This document shows, piece by piece, positions 50,608-59,733 of a stretch of DNA of 64,000 bases. The DNA is taken from assembly GCA_041389725.1 (NCBI GenBank), contig JAWKRG010000015.1, forward strand, positions 1-64,000, written 5' to 3'. The notes beneath the pieces were generated by a model. It worked only from the letters and a program-made list of their open reading frames with translations, had not been told where the DNA came from and ran no database searches. This stretch comes from Polyangiaceae bacterium (GTDB lineage Bacteria > Myxococcota_A > Polyangia > Polyangiales > Polyangiaceae). Each line of letters starts with the position of its first letter. Position 1 is the first letter of the stretch. The translations under genes and the position numbers were made by a program.

Positions 50608-52467
50608 TTATGGCCAGGCGAGGGGGAAGGACTCGCCGGGCTTCAAGGTCACCTGCTGACTCCTCGGTGGTTCGTCACCCGGGCCCGTGAGCGTGCAGGC
50701 GCCCCGCAGCGTCGATTCGGAGCCGGGGAACTTCACGATCCGCTCGCCTCCGGCATTGAGCGTCCCCTGAAACAGCGTCGGACAGGTGGCCGTCGCCCCT
50801 TCTAGAGCGCTGAATCGAATCTTCGCATCCTTGTAGGGGATGTACCCGTTGACCGAAAGGACGGTATCGCCGGGTTCGATCTTCACCGTCTTTGGCGCGG
50901 GGGCGACGCAGCATCGCTCGTCCGGCGGCACGAACTCGAAGGTATGAGGGCCGACGGGGAGTTCGTGCACGACGCCAAGCCACTTCTGGGGCGCGCCGTC
51001 GATCTTGAGCGTTCCCTTCGCGCCTTGGATGAAGACCTGCACCTTGCGCGTCTTGCCCTCTGCCCCAGGCACTCCGCCACTAGGAATGACTCGCGGCAGC
51101 TGCGCCACGCGCGCGCTGGGCGGCACGTCCGGCGATGCACTGTCGACCAAGGGCACGCTGCTTTCGGGTGCGCCGCTCACCGGCGGGCGCGGCGCCTCCG
51201 CGCTGATCTCAGGGCGCGGCGCGCTCTCGGGCGGCGACGCACTCTCGGAGGCGACGGCCTTCGGCGTGCGGGTTGCCCTCGCCACCGCGAAGGCAGCCAG
51301 GCCGAGCCCGGCGCTGGCCGCAACAATCGCGCCCGCACGTAGCGCGATCTTGCGCATGCGCTCGCGCTTTTCCAGGCCCGCGATCTGCTCGAGCAGCTCG
51401 CGATCGCTCGGACGAAACGCGAGCGCGCGATTGAACCACGCCGCTGCCGCCGTCACGTCGCGTTCGCCGCGAGCAGCTTTGCCCAACTCGACCAGTTTGG
51501 GCACCAGCTTGGCCTCGTAGCCGGCCTCCCAGGCCAAGGGATCCCCGAGGTACTCCGCAAGCTGGCGCCGAGGTTCGCTAAACCCGACGCGCTCGAGTTC
51601 CGACCGCAGCGCCTGGCACAGCGCCGCGACGCTCTCGAAGCGCGCCTCCTGCTCCCGAGCCAAGGCCTTCTCGACGATGCGACCGAGGTACAGCCCCACA
51701 CTGGGGCGCGCACGATCCGGTGGAGTGAAAGTCCCGTCGAGCACCTTGCGCAGCACCTGCGCCGGGTTCTTTCCGTCGAAAGGCAAGCGCCCCACCATGC
51801 ACTCGTACATCAAGACGCCGAGCCCGAAGACGTCCGAGCGCGCCGTCACGTCGCCGCCTTCGATCTGTTCGGGGGCCATGTGTGCGGGGGATCCCAGTAC
51901 CTGCCCGGTGCTGGTCACCCCCTGGGCATCGAGCAGTTTCGCAATGCCGAAGTCCGCGATCTTGATGCGCGCGGTGCGTTCGGCGCTCTCGGCGTCGGCC
52001 TCACGACTGCTCGTCGGCGGGCGCATGCTGACCAAGACGTTCTCGGGCTTCACGTCTCGGTGAATCACGCCGTGGCTGTGTGCGTGGTCGAGAGCAGCAC
52101 CGATCTCCAGGGCAATGGCAGCGGCGATCTCCGCGGGAATGCACTTTCGATCGGTCAGTAGCTTGCGCAGAGTCGTCCCCTCTACCAGCTCGACGACCAG
52201 GTAGCGCTCGGGATCGTCGGCGTCGGAAACGTCGTAGACCTCGACGATGTTTTGGTGCTTGAGCTTCGCCACGGCGCGGGCTTCGCTGACGAAACGCGCG
52301 GCAACCTCTTGATTCTCGCGCAGGTGCTTGTGAATGACCTTGACGGCGACCTCGCGTCCCAAGCGTCGGTCGCGGGCGCGGTACACCGTGGCCATGCCAC
52401 CATGGCCAATCTCGTCCAGGACCTCGTACTTGTCCAGAACGGGCACGGCTGGCGCCAGGGCAATCAT
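50608..52467 (-). CDS. Membrane-anchored Ser/Thr protein kinase with PEGA-like exterior, 619 aa
   Basis: ATG at 52467. The N-terminal kinase domain is complete: IGHGGMATVY, VAVK, HRDVKPEN, DFGIAK, GSPAHMAPEQ. A TPR-like helical stretch (AAAWFNRALAFRPSDRELLEQI) precedes one transmembrane helix (about residues 375-395, ALRAGAIVAASAGLGLAAFAV). The exterior has a Pro/Ser-rich linker and a C-terminal beta domain (VQVFIQGAKGTLKIDGAPQKWLGVVHELPVGPHTFEF) that resembles PEGA, and it contains a CC pair (DERCCVAP). The kinase should be active. It follows the pyruvate kinase gene by 13 bases on the same strand, so metabolism and signalling may share a transcript. Confidence 0.88.
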   Translation of the reverse strand: MIALAPAVPVLDKYEVLDEIGHGGMATVYRARDRRLGREVAVKVIHKHLRENQEVAARFVSEARAVAKLKHQNIVEVYDVSDADDPERYLVVELVEGTTLRKLLTDRKCIPAEIAAAIALEIGAALDHAHSHGVIHRDVKPENVLVSMRPPTSSREADAESAERTARIKIADFGIAKLLDAQGVTSTGQVLGSPAHMAPEQIEGGDVTARSDVFGLGVLMYECMVGRLPFDGKNPAQVLRKVLDGTFTPPDRARPSVGLYLGRIVEKALAREQEARFESVAALCQALRSELERVGFSEPRRQLAEYLGDPLAWEAGYEAKLVPKLVELGKAARGERDVTAAAAWFNRALAFRPSDRELLEQIAGLEKRERMRKIALRAGAIVAASAGLGLAAFAVARATRTPKAVASESASPPESAPRPEISAEAPRPPVSGAPESSVPLVDSASPDVPPSARVAQLPRVIPSGGVPGAEGKTRKVQVFIQGAKGTLKIDGAPQKWLGVVHELPVGPHTFEFVPPDERCCVAPAPKTVKIEPGDTVLSVNGYIPYKDAKIRFSALEGATATCPTLFQGTLNAGGERIVKFPGSESTLRGACTLTGPGDEPPRSQQVTLKPGESFPLAWP

Positions 52468-52480
52468 GCCGAGGCCCCCA

Positions 52481-53878
52481 TCACAGCATCTCCACGCGCA
52501 CCATGTTGGTGGAGCCGCGTCCGCCCACGGGCGCGCCACACACCAGCACGAAGCGCTCCCCGCGCTTCATCAAGGACTCGCGCTGCAACAACTGACGCAC
52601 GCTCTTCATCAACAGCTCGAGGTCCGACTCCACGTCCAGGGTCTTCGGCACCACGCCCCAGAGCAGCGAGAGTCGCCGCAAGGTCTTGGCATCGGGCGAG
52701 AGCGCGATGATCGGCACTGAAGGCCGCGCTTGGGAGACCAGCCGCGCCGTGGCGCCGCTCTCTGTCAGAGCGACGATCAGCCGCGCCCCGATCTCCTCTG
52801 CAATGCGACAGGCCGAGTTCGCGATCGCTTCGGGGGTGCTCTCCCCCGGCGGGGACGCCTTCGGATCGTAGAACCGGCTGGCTTCGGCGCGACGGATGAT
52901 GCGGTCCATCATCTGGCAGGCGCGGATCGGGTATTTTCCCGTCGCCGTCTCTGCCGACAACATCACCGCGTCCGCGCCGCCGAAGACGGCGCTGGCAACG
53001 TCGCTGGCCTCGGCGCGCGTGGGCCGGGGAGACTCGGTCATACTCTGCAGCATCTCCGTAGCGATGATCGCGGGCTTGCGCAGCAAGCGGCAGGCCCCGA
53101 CGATCTCACGTTGCATGATCGGCACCATCTCGGGCGGCAACTCCACCCCCAGGTCGCCCCGCGCCACCATCACCGCGTCGCTCTCGCGTACGATCTCTTC
53201 GATGTGATCCACCGCAGACGGTGTCTCGATCTTCGCCACGATCGGTGTCGCACGGCCCCGCGCATCGACCAAGCCGCGCAGTTGGCGCACGTCGTCGGCA
53301 GTGCGCACGAAGGAGAGCGCCAAGTAGTCCACGCCCATCTCCAAAGCGTAGCCGAGATCTCGCTTGTCCTTCTCGGTGATGGCCCCCAGACGCACTCGCC
53401 CCGAAGGCAGGTTGACACCCATGCGGGAGCGCAGTGCACCGCCATGCTCGACCTGGCACTGCACCCGCCCGGCGTCGACGGATCCCACGCTGAGCTCCAC
53501 CGCCCCGTCCCCCAGCAACACTCGGTCGCCGGGCTTCAAGTCCTCAGCCAAGAACTCGTAGCTGACCGCCAAGGCCGCGTCGGTGGACTCGGTGCCGCTG
53601 AATAGCTCGAGTGCGTCGCCGGCCTGAACGCTGGCCGGACCGCCGCTCCCCGTGCGGATCTTGGGTCCGCACAGATCTGCCAGGATGGCGACGGTGCGCC
53701 CCGCCTCCGCCGCTGCCTGGCGCAACTGCTCCGCCATGCGCGCGTGGCTTTCGCGATCACCGTGGGAGAAGTTCAGCCGCGCAACGTCCATCCCGGCACG
53801 AACGAGGTCCTGCAGGCGCGCGGGCTCGGCCACCGCGGGACCCACGGTGCAGACGACCTTCGCTCGCCGTTCGACCAT
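52481..53878 (-). CDS. pyk: Pyruvate kinase
   Basis: The 465-residue protein has the pyruvate-kinase signatures in order: KVVCTVGPA, MDVARLNFSHGD, DLCGPKIRTG, the effector-independent core LALSFVRTADDV, IVAKIETPSAVDHIEEI (the catalytic Lys motif), DAVMVARGDLGVELPPEMVP, RKPAIIATEMLQSM and PTRAEASDVASAVFGGADAVMLSAETATGKYP. It transfers phosphate from phosphoenolpyruvate to ADP in glycolysis. The length fits the family. It is divergent from lysA with 125 bases between the starts, and upstream of a Ser/Thr kinase gene. Confidence 0.95.
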   Translation of the reverse strand: MVERRAKVVCTVGPAVAEPARLQDLVRAGMDVARLNFSHGDRESHARMAEQLRQAAAEAGRTVAILADLCGPKIRTGSGGPASVQAGDALELFSGTESTDAALAVSYEFLAEDLKPGDRVLLGDGAVELSVGSVDAGRVQCQVEHGGALRSRMGVNLPSGRVRLGAITEKDKRDLGYALEMGVDYLALSFVRTADDVRQLRGLVDARGRATPIVAKIETPSAVDHIEEIVRESDAVMVARGDLGVELPPEMVPIMQREIVGACRLLRKPAIIATEMLQSMTESPRPTRAEASDVASAVFGGADAVMLSAETATGKYPIRACQMMDRIIRRAEASRFYDPKASPPGESTPEAIANSACRIAEEIGARLIVALTESGATARLVSQARPSVPIIALSPDAKTLRRLSLLWGVVPKTLDVESDLELLMKSVRQLLQRESLMKRGERFVLVCGAPVGGRGSTNMVRVEML

Positions 53879-54003
53879 CTCCGCAAGAGGATGCCACAGC
53901 TATGCCCGATCGGGCACTCGGGGCTAGCCACGCGGCACTTTTGCGCGGCGGCGGCGCGATCCCGGCTCCCAAGAGCGCCAGAGGCCTGCTATGGGACGCC
54001 TTC

Positions 54004-55257
54004 ATGTCCGGCTACGAACGCGACGCTACAGGTCATGCATGCCTCGGAGGGACTCGCCTCTCTACTCTGCTCGAGCAGGCACACGTTCCCACCCCGGCCT
54101 ACGTCTACGATCTGGACGCCATCGCCGACAGTACGAGGCAGCTCGTCGCGGGCTTCGCTGGCCATCGACACGTCGTTGCCTACGCCGTCAAGGCAAACAC
54201 GGCCGGCTCCGTGGTGCGGACGGTGGTGGACGCAGGAGGCGGCGCCGACACCGTGAGCGGAGGCGAACTGACGGTCGCCCTTGGGGCCGGTGCGCCGGGC
54301 GACCGCATCGTGATGAGCGGAGTCGCAAAGCTGGATTGGGAGCTGGATCGCGCCATCGACGCGGAGATCCGCGCCATTCAGCTGGAGAGCGTCGAAGAGA
54401 TCCCTCGGGTCGCTGCGCGCGCGCGCGCTCTGGGCAAACGAGCCCGCGTCGGCGTGCGGGTCAATCCCGACGTCGACATCGACTCGCACGCGCACATCGC
54501 CACGGGTCACGACGAAGCCAAGTTCGGCATCGTTCGCTCGGATCTGGGCTCGGCCCTCGACCACATCCGTCGTGAAAAGAGCCTGGACCTAGTCGGGGTT
54601 TCCACTCACGTCGGCTCGATGCTGGCCACCGTCGAGCCGTACCTCGAGTCCGCAGCCGTCGTCTGCGACGTGGCGCAGGCGTGGATGGCCCAGGGTGTCA
54701 ACCTCGACTTCGTCGACTTCGGCGGTGGCTTTGGCACGGACTACGGCGGCGGTCCGGTGACGGCACCCGCGGAGTTCGTCCGTGTGTCCTTGAAATTGAT
54801 GTCCGAGCGCGGGCTCCAGGCCCTGGCACTGATCGTCGAGCCGGGACGGGCCCTGGTTGCCAGCCACGGCGTCCTGATCGCCAGTGTGGTGCAGGGCAAG
54901 CAGACGAGTGCGCGCCGCTTCTGCTTGCTGGACGCGGGGATGAACGATCTGATTCGCCCAGCGCTCTACCAAGCGCGCCACCGGGTCGAGCCGCTCGATC
55001 GCCCGCCCCGGGCACCCGCCTACCAGGTGGTGGGGCCCGTGTGCGAAAGCGCCGACGACTTCGGCGTACACGAGCTGGGCGAGCCGCTGCCGGCTCGCGT
55101 CGTGATCCGCGATGCAGGCGCCTACGGCTTCACCATGGCCAGCGTCTACAACGGCCGCCCCCTGGCCGCGGAGGTCTTCGTGCGGGACGGCAAGGTCGTG
55201 CACCTCAGCCCAAGCACCGGCGTCGACGCCTGGGTCGACGCACGCATGAAGGCCTAG
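54004..55257 (+). CDS. lysA: Diaminopimelate decarboxylase
   Basis: ATG at 54004 gives 417 residues (MSGYERDATGHACLGGTRLSTLLEQAHVPTPAYVYDLDAI), the normal LysA start; the open frame reaches further back but without a start signal. PLP-binding Lys lies in AYAVKANTAG, followed by ADTVSGGELTVALGAG, VGVRVNPDVD, HEAKFGI-type GHDEAKFGI, GVSTHVGSM, LDFVDFGGGFGTDYGG, EPGRALVA and the C-terminal GPVCESADDF, GAYGFTMASVYNGRP. It makes lysine from meso-diaminopimelate. No riboswitch is seen in the 125 bases upstream. Confidence 0.93.
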   Translation: MSGYERDATGHACLGGTRLSTLLEQAHVPTPAYVYDLDAIADSTRQLVAGFAGHRHVVAYAVKANTAGSVVRTVVDAGGGADTVSGGELTVALGAGAPGDRIVMSGVAKLDWELDRAIDAEIRAIQLESVEEIPRVAARARALGKRARVGVRVNPDVDIDSHAHIATGHDEAKFGIVRSDLGSALDHIRREKSLDLVGVSTHVGSMLATVEPYLESAAVVCDVAQAWMAQGVNLDFVDFGGGFGTDYGGGPVTAPAEFVRVSLKLMSERGLQALALIVEPGRALVASHGVLIASVVQGKQTSARRFCLLDAGMNDLIRPALYQARHRVEPLDRPPRAPAYQVVGPVCESADDFGVHELGEPLPARVVIRDAGAYGFTMASVYNGRPLAAEVFVRDGKVVHLSPSTGVDAWVDARMKA

Positions 55258-55304
55258 GTGGGCCCAGTCCGCGAGACACAGCGGTAGACTCGTGACGCCG
55301 CGGT

Positions 55305-57479
55305 TCAGCTGCCACCGCGTTTGACGGCGGGGAGCTTCACCGAGGACCGACGTCGTCGCGATGCGGAAGACTTGCTGCTCGCCGCCCGCTGCGTCGACGA
55401 GCTGTCCACACGGCGCATGCCGCTACCGCGCGGAGGCGGCGTCATGCTGCGCGTGCGGTACACTTCGCCGTCCACCACCACCTCCACGCCGAGAGCGCGA
55501 CAGCGCCGCGACAACTTTTCCACGTCCACCCCTGGGTTGATCAGCAGACCCGAGGGCGGTGATGGGTCGACGAATAGATCGGCGGTCTGACGTCGCGTGC
55601 GCAGCAGCTCGCGGATCTCCGCGTCCTCCACCCACAGAAAGCCCTGAGTCGGCACGAACTCCGCGCGCCCGAGTACCGCTGCGGCTTGGGCCAGCATGCG
55701 CTCCATCGGCCCCGGCAGTTCGGCAATGGACTCCAAGCGACTGCGAACGAAGTCGGGTTCCAACCCCGCCGCCAACGCCAGGCTGACGGCCTGAGGGGTG
55801 ACGGAAAGATCCAAGCCGCCCGAAATGCCGCCGATCTCCACGAAGGGCGCAAGGGAAAGGACGTGCCCGATGCGGGCATTGGCGCCGACCCGCAACACCT
55901 CTCCGTCGATGAACGCGCTCGCTTCCTGGGGAGCCGCTGGCGCGTCCTGGGCGATCAGCGCGCGCCCGCGCGGCGTGATGCGCAGCGTGGGGCCGCTGCT
56001 GTCGTCCTCGGGTTGGCCCAGGTCCACGATGCCCAGATGATGCAACGTCTCGAGAGCAATACGCTGCGCGATGTCGGCGGGTAGCGCCGGCTCCAGGCCC
56101 GCACGCTGTCCCCAACGCTTGAGCAAGCGTCCAACCCCCGGCGTGCGGCTGTCCGCACGCACGTAGGCCGCAACGGCTTCCCATGGCGCCCAGCGGCCAT
56201 CGGAAAGCTCACGCAAGGCGTCGAGCACCATCTCGCGCAGCACGCCGACGACGCTTGCTTCCCGCGCCTCGCTGGTGACGCGCAGCACTTCGCCTTCGGG
56301 CCGGGCATCGTCCCAGGCACCCCCACGCCGCCAAGCCTCGAACAAAAGTCGATTCAGCTCGCCGAGGGCTTCGGAGCCCGGGGGAGCGCTGGTGCTGACC
56401 GCAGAGGGCTCCCACAGCCCGACCGCGCGGGACAACGCGGCGAGCAATGCAACCGCCTCCGGGTCGGTGCCAAAGCGAGTCGACAGCTTGCTCACCAAAG
56501 AACGCGGTGTGCCGATGCCATGTTTGATCTCCACGGACGCATCGCGCACCGCCAGGGCCATCCCCATGGTCAACGGGACGGGATCTGCCGCGAAGCGTGC
56601 GCGGCGCGGCGCGTGATCCTCTTCCAAAACGTAGCTGCGGATCTCTCGACGCTGCGCCTCGCGCTCGGCGCGACGCTGAGCGCCTACGATGCGCCCCACC
56701 TCCGACGGAATGATGTGGCGATTCGGATGCACTGGGATCAGGAAACCCCGGCGCTCGAGCGCGAAACCCACACCGCGACGGGTCGGGGTAGCTCCGGTCG
56801 CACCACGCAATCGCATGGGCTCGCGCTCCAAGTCGAGCAACTCCTCCGTCTCTACCTCTCCGCCTACTTTCTCGATCGAGCGCAAGAGTTTGCGTTCCAT
56901 GGGCGCCAGCTCGTCGATGGCTTCGCGCAAGCGCTCGGGGTCGTTCAGCACGAACCAGGCACTCTCGAACGCCAAGGCGTAGGGCGGGGTCGCGGGACGT
57001 CCCAGGTAGTAGGAAGCGATCGCCGCCGCTACCTCGGGGTTGGCCTGGGCAACGAGCGCGCGAATCCCACGCGGGTCTTCCCCCTCCCAAGGGCGCACCT
57101 GCACCATGAAGGCGATGGGCAGCACCAACTCGACTCGTCCATCATCGCTCGCTCGCGCGTACACGATGCCCGCGGCCACCAGCGGCTGCACGGCGGCAGA
57201 GAGGGCGTCGACGACCAGCACGCCCTTCGACTCGGCGATGCGGTAGAACAACTCTGCGGCGGGAGGCGGCAGTCTCGACGGATCTCGCGCCTCGGGCAAG
57301 CCGACCAACGCCCGCGCCACCTGTGCAGGCACGTCGATACGCTTTTGAGCGTCGACTACCACTCCGACTCGGTCGATGATGTTCTCGAGTTCGCGCGCGG
57401 GCAGCGCGCGAAGTACGTCTTCGAGCGGCAGAGCCTGAGGCCCAGGGTGATCGTGAGTGCGCGGTTTCTTCTGACTCAT
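55305..57479 (-). CDS. Helicase_C_3 (XPB-type) domain protein without helicase motor, 724 aa
   Basis: ATG at 57479; the open frame extends to 58202 but runs into the HD gene region. The C-terminal part (SVTPQAVSLALAAGLEPDFVRSRLESIAELPGPMERML and FLWVEDAEIRELLRTRRQTADLF, then LLINPGVDVEKLSRRCRALGVEV) matches the Helicase_C_3/XPB-type domain that accompanies some DNA helicases. Winged-helix-like stretches occur earlier (LELHHLGIVDLGQ-type LETLHHLGIVDLG). No Walker A or B motif is present. The protein ends in a Ser/Arg/Lys-rich tail (ASSKSSASRRRRSSVKL). The function is unknown; DNA binding without a motor is suggested. A related mycobacterial family of unlinked Helicase_C_3 proteins may be comparable. 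Confidence 0.6.
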   Translation of the reverse strand: MSQKKPRTHDHPGPQALPLEDVLRALPARELENIIDRVGVVVDAQKRIDVPAQVARALVGLPEARDPSRLPPPAAELFYRIAESKGVLVVDALSAAVQPLVAAGIVYARASDDGRVELVLPIAFMVQVRPWEGEDPRGIRALVAQANPEVAAAIASYYLGRPATPPYALAFESAWFVLNDPERLREAIDELAPMERKLLRSIEKVGGEVETEELLDLEREPMRLRGATGATPTRRGVGFALERRGFLIPVHPNRHIIPSEVGRIVGAQRRAEREAQRREIRSYVLEEDHAPRRARFAADPVPLTMGMALAVRDASVEIKHGIGTPRSLVSKLSTRFGTDPEAVALLAALSRAVGLWEPSAVSTSAPPGSEALGELNRLLFEAWRRGGAWDDARPEGEVLRVTSEAREASVVGVLREMVLDALRELSDGRWAPWEAVAAYVRADSRTPGVGRLLKRWGQRAGLEPALPADIAQRIALETLHHLGIVDLGQPEDDSSGPTLRITPRGRALIAQDAPAAPQEASAFIDGEVLRVGANARIGHVLSLAPFVEIGGISGGLDLSVTPQAVSLALAAGLEPDFVRSRLESIAELPGPMERMLAQAAAVLGRAEFVPTQGFLWVEDAEIRELLRTRRQTADLFVDPSPPSGLLINPGVDVEKLSRRCRALGVEVVVDGEVYRTRSMTPPPRGSGMRRVDSSSTQRAASSKSSASRRRRSSVKLPAVKRGGS

Positions 57480-57728
57480 GATGTGTCGGATCCCCTCGCC
57501 CGCGTAGAGTGCACGGACGATTTCAGGAAACAGCTGATCATGCCATCTGTCCAGCGCAACGTGCACGCCCGAAGCGACATGGCGACGATCCGCCGCAGGT
57601 CGGCGCGCTTCTGGTGCTCCGGGCCAGGTTGGGCAGGTGCTTGGGCGCGCCGTTGTCGCACTTTTTCCTACAGGGACCGCGCGCGGAGCTTGTCGCCAGC
57701 TGCGAAGGGGAGCTAAGTCCCTCGTGCG

Positions 57729-59027
57729 GTGATTCTTCGAGACCCTGTTCACGGCCTGGTTTCCTTCGAAACCGACGAGCAGTCCATCGTGGTGGAGCTC
57801 CTGGAGGCCCGCGAGGTGCAACGTTTGCGCCACATCCGGCAGCTGGGTCTCACCAGCCTGGCCTACCCCGGAGCCGACCACACGAGGTTCTCCCACGCCA
57901 TTGGCACGGCGTTCGTCATGACACGCTTCATCAGCCGCATGCGCGCCCTGCATGAAGAGTTGCCCTTCTGGCAGCGCTTGACGACGGAGCGGGCGCGCGA
58001 TGCCCTTGCGGCCGCCCTGCTGCATGACATCGGTCACGGGCCGTTTTCCCATCTGTTCGAGGAGGCCCTCCCCGACATGCCTCGCCACGAGGTCTGGACC
58101 AGCCGCGTGTTGCTGGACGACTCCACGGACGTGCATCGCCTCCTCGCACGCTACGACGCGACGCTGCCCGAGCGCGTCGCCGAGCTGGTCCACGGGCGCC
58201 ACGAACTCACTTATCTAGCGCGGGCCGTCAGCGGCACCTTCGACGTGGACCGATGCGACTACCTGCTGCGCGATGCGTACTTCACCGGCGTCGGCTACGG
58301 CAGCTTCGACTTGGATTGGTTGTTGCGCAGCTTTCGCTTGGGCGTTCCCAAGCACGCCGGTGAAGCGCCACCCTTGGCCATCGACGGCGCGAAGGGCTTG
58401 CCGGCCATCGAGTCCTTCATCCTGGCGCGCTTGTTCATGTTTCAGCAGGTGTATTTCCACAAGGCGAGTCGAGCCAGCGAGTGGATGCTGGCGCGCATCC
58501 TCGGGCGCGTGCGCCAGTTGAGCTTGGACGGGACGGCGATCCACGGCGCGCCACGCGCCATCATTTCCCTCGCCAGTGAGGGCGATGCATCCTTGGGTGA
58601 CTATCTGGCGCTGGACGACACGGTGCTGTGGTCGGCGCTCTCCAGCTTCCGCGATGCGAAAGACGAGGTACTCGCCGATCTGTCGCGCCGTCTGATGGGG
58701 CGCAAGCTGTTCAAGACCTACGAGCTCTACGGGGACGCGCAGCGACCCGAGGTGCGCTACGAGGCTCTCTCGCGCGCGAGAGAAATCGCCGAGCGCGCCG
58801 CCCTGGATCCCGACACCTACGTGGGCCTGGACTGCGCGTCGGACTTGCCTTTCGACGACCACGACGATGCAGCGAGCGTGCTTTTCCCCGGTGGGGCGCT
58901 GAAGAACCCCGGCGATGTCTCCTACCTGCTGGGCCGCCTTCGCGCCGAACGCGTCGAACGCGTTCGCCTCATTTTCGCGCCAGAGCTGCGCGAAGACATC
59001 GAGGTCGCCTTGCGAGACATCGCATGA
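57729..59027 (+). CDS. HD-domain phosphohydrolase (dNTPase/SAMHD1-like), 432 aa
   Basis: GTG at 57729. The protein begins ILRDPVHGLVSFETDEQSIVVELLEAREVQRLRHIRQLGLTSLAYPGADHTRFSHAIGTAFV, and this plus the HD pair in AALLHDIGHGPFSHLFEEALP and the later Asp in FDVDRCDYLLRDAYFTGVGYGSFD is the pattern of the SAMHD1/YwfO-type HD phosphohydrolases that cleave dNTPs or related nucleotides. All metal-binding His and Asp residues are intact. It could be a housekeeping dNTPase or an antiviral nucleotide depleter; the neighbours do not decide. It overlaps the next gene as ATGA. Confidence 0.85.
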   Translation: MILRDPVHGLVSFETDEQSIVVELLEAREVQRLRHIRQLGLTSLAYPGADHTRFSHAIGTAFVMTRFISRMRALHEELPFWQRLTTERARDALAAALLHDIGHGPFSHLFEEALPDMPRHEVWTSRVLLDDSTDVHRLLARYDATLPERVAELVHGRHELTYLARAVSGTFDVDRCDYLLRDAYFTGVGYGSFDLDWLLRSFRLGVPKHAGEAPPLAIDGAKGLPAIESFILARLFMFQQVYFHKASRASEWMLARILGRVRQLSLDGTAIHGAPRAIISLASEGDASLGDYLALDDTVLWSALSSFRDAKDEVLADLSRRLMGRKLFKTYELYGDAQRPEVRYEALSRAREIAERAALDPDTYVGLDCASDLPFDDHDDAASVLFPGGALKNPGDVSYLLGRLRAERVERVRLIFAPELREDIEVALRDIA

Positions 59028-59683
59028 ACAGGCTCGCCTCGGTCGCCATCGCCGCAGCGCAGCTGACGGCCGCAAGCGCTGGCCGGGCGGAGCCGGGGTG
59101 GTCGCCAGGCAACGCCACCACGGCAACCCTCGACGGTGAAGTCCAGGCCCGTGACGGCGCGGATTTCGGGGACGGCGTCTACGGCCGACTCGACGGAGAT
59201 TTAACCACGGCACTCTACGCCGGCGTGGCGGGCTGGGAGAACTCGAGCTACGCCGCGGTGGACGCAAGCTTGCACTACTTCTGGACGGCAGGTGCGCAGC
59301 TATCCCTGCGCGAAGGGCTTTCCGGCAGCGATCGGGCTCATGCGCGCATGGTGGGCCTCGGAGTGGACCTGAGACCACTGTTTCTGCCGCGCCTCGCTCT
59401 CGATCTGGAAGGCGGGCCCGCCTGGCTCGACCTGACCTTGGATTCCCTGTCCCTGGGAGTGGGTGCCTACTTCGCGAAGCCACGCGGCGGTGGAGACGGC
59501 ACGCGGGGACTGTCGCTGTCGTCGAGCCTCGCCGTGCCCTTCTTTCGCTCCGCCTCGGGTCCGTGGCTGCGGGTGCGCGTGGAACGCCACCTCGCCTCCG
59601 ACGCCGACGATCCGTCGGAAACCCTCATCGCGCTGCAGCTGTCGTGGCACGGCGTTTGGGCAACGCCACGCGACGCTGAATGA
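59024..59683 (+). CDS. Exported beta-barrel-like protein, 219 aa
   Basis: ATG at 59024 overlaps the stop of the HD gene. A signal peptide (MNRLASVAIAAAQLTAASAGRA) precedes alternating polar/non-polar strands (TTATLDGEVQARDGADFG, VYGRLDGDLTTALYAGVAGWENS, AAVDASLHYFWTAGAQLSLREGL, VGLGVDLRPLFLPRLALDLEGG), ending LIALQLSWHGVWATP. This suggests an eight- to ten-stranded outer-membrane barrel. No family is recognised. Coupling with a cytoplasmic HD enzyme is unusual and may only reflect operon packing. Confidence 0.6.
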   Translation: MNRLASVAIAAAQLTAASAGRAEPGWSPGNATTATLDGEVQARDGADFGDGVYGRLDGDLTTALYAGVAGWENSSYAAVDASLHYFWTAGAQLSLREGLSGSDRAHARMVGLGVDLRPLFLPRLALDLEGGPAWLDLTLDSLSLGVGAYFAKPRGGGDGTRGLSLSSSLAVPFFRSASGPWLRVRVERHLASDADDPSETLIALQLSWHGVWATPRDAE

Positions 59684-59733
59684 CGCGACGGCGAGTGACG
59701 CGACGCCGATTAGCGCGACGGTGAGACGCGGCG

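Noticed and set aside
53879..54003. Lysine riboswitch before lysA
   Set aside because: Only 125 bases separate lysA from pyk, and no long paired aptamer-like structure is visible.
57509..57955. 148-codon frame between the Helicase_C_3 and HD genes
   Set aside because: It overlaps the start of the HD gene in another frame and has no recognisable domain.
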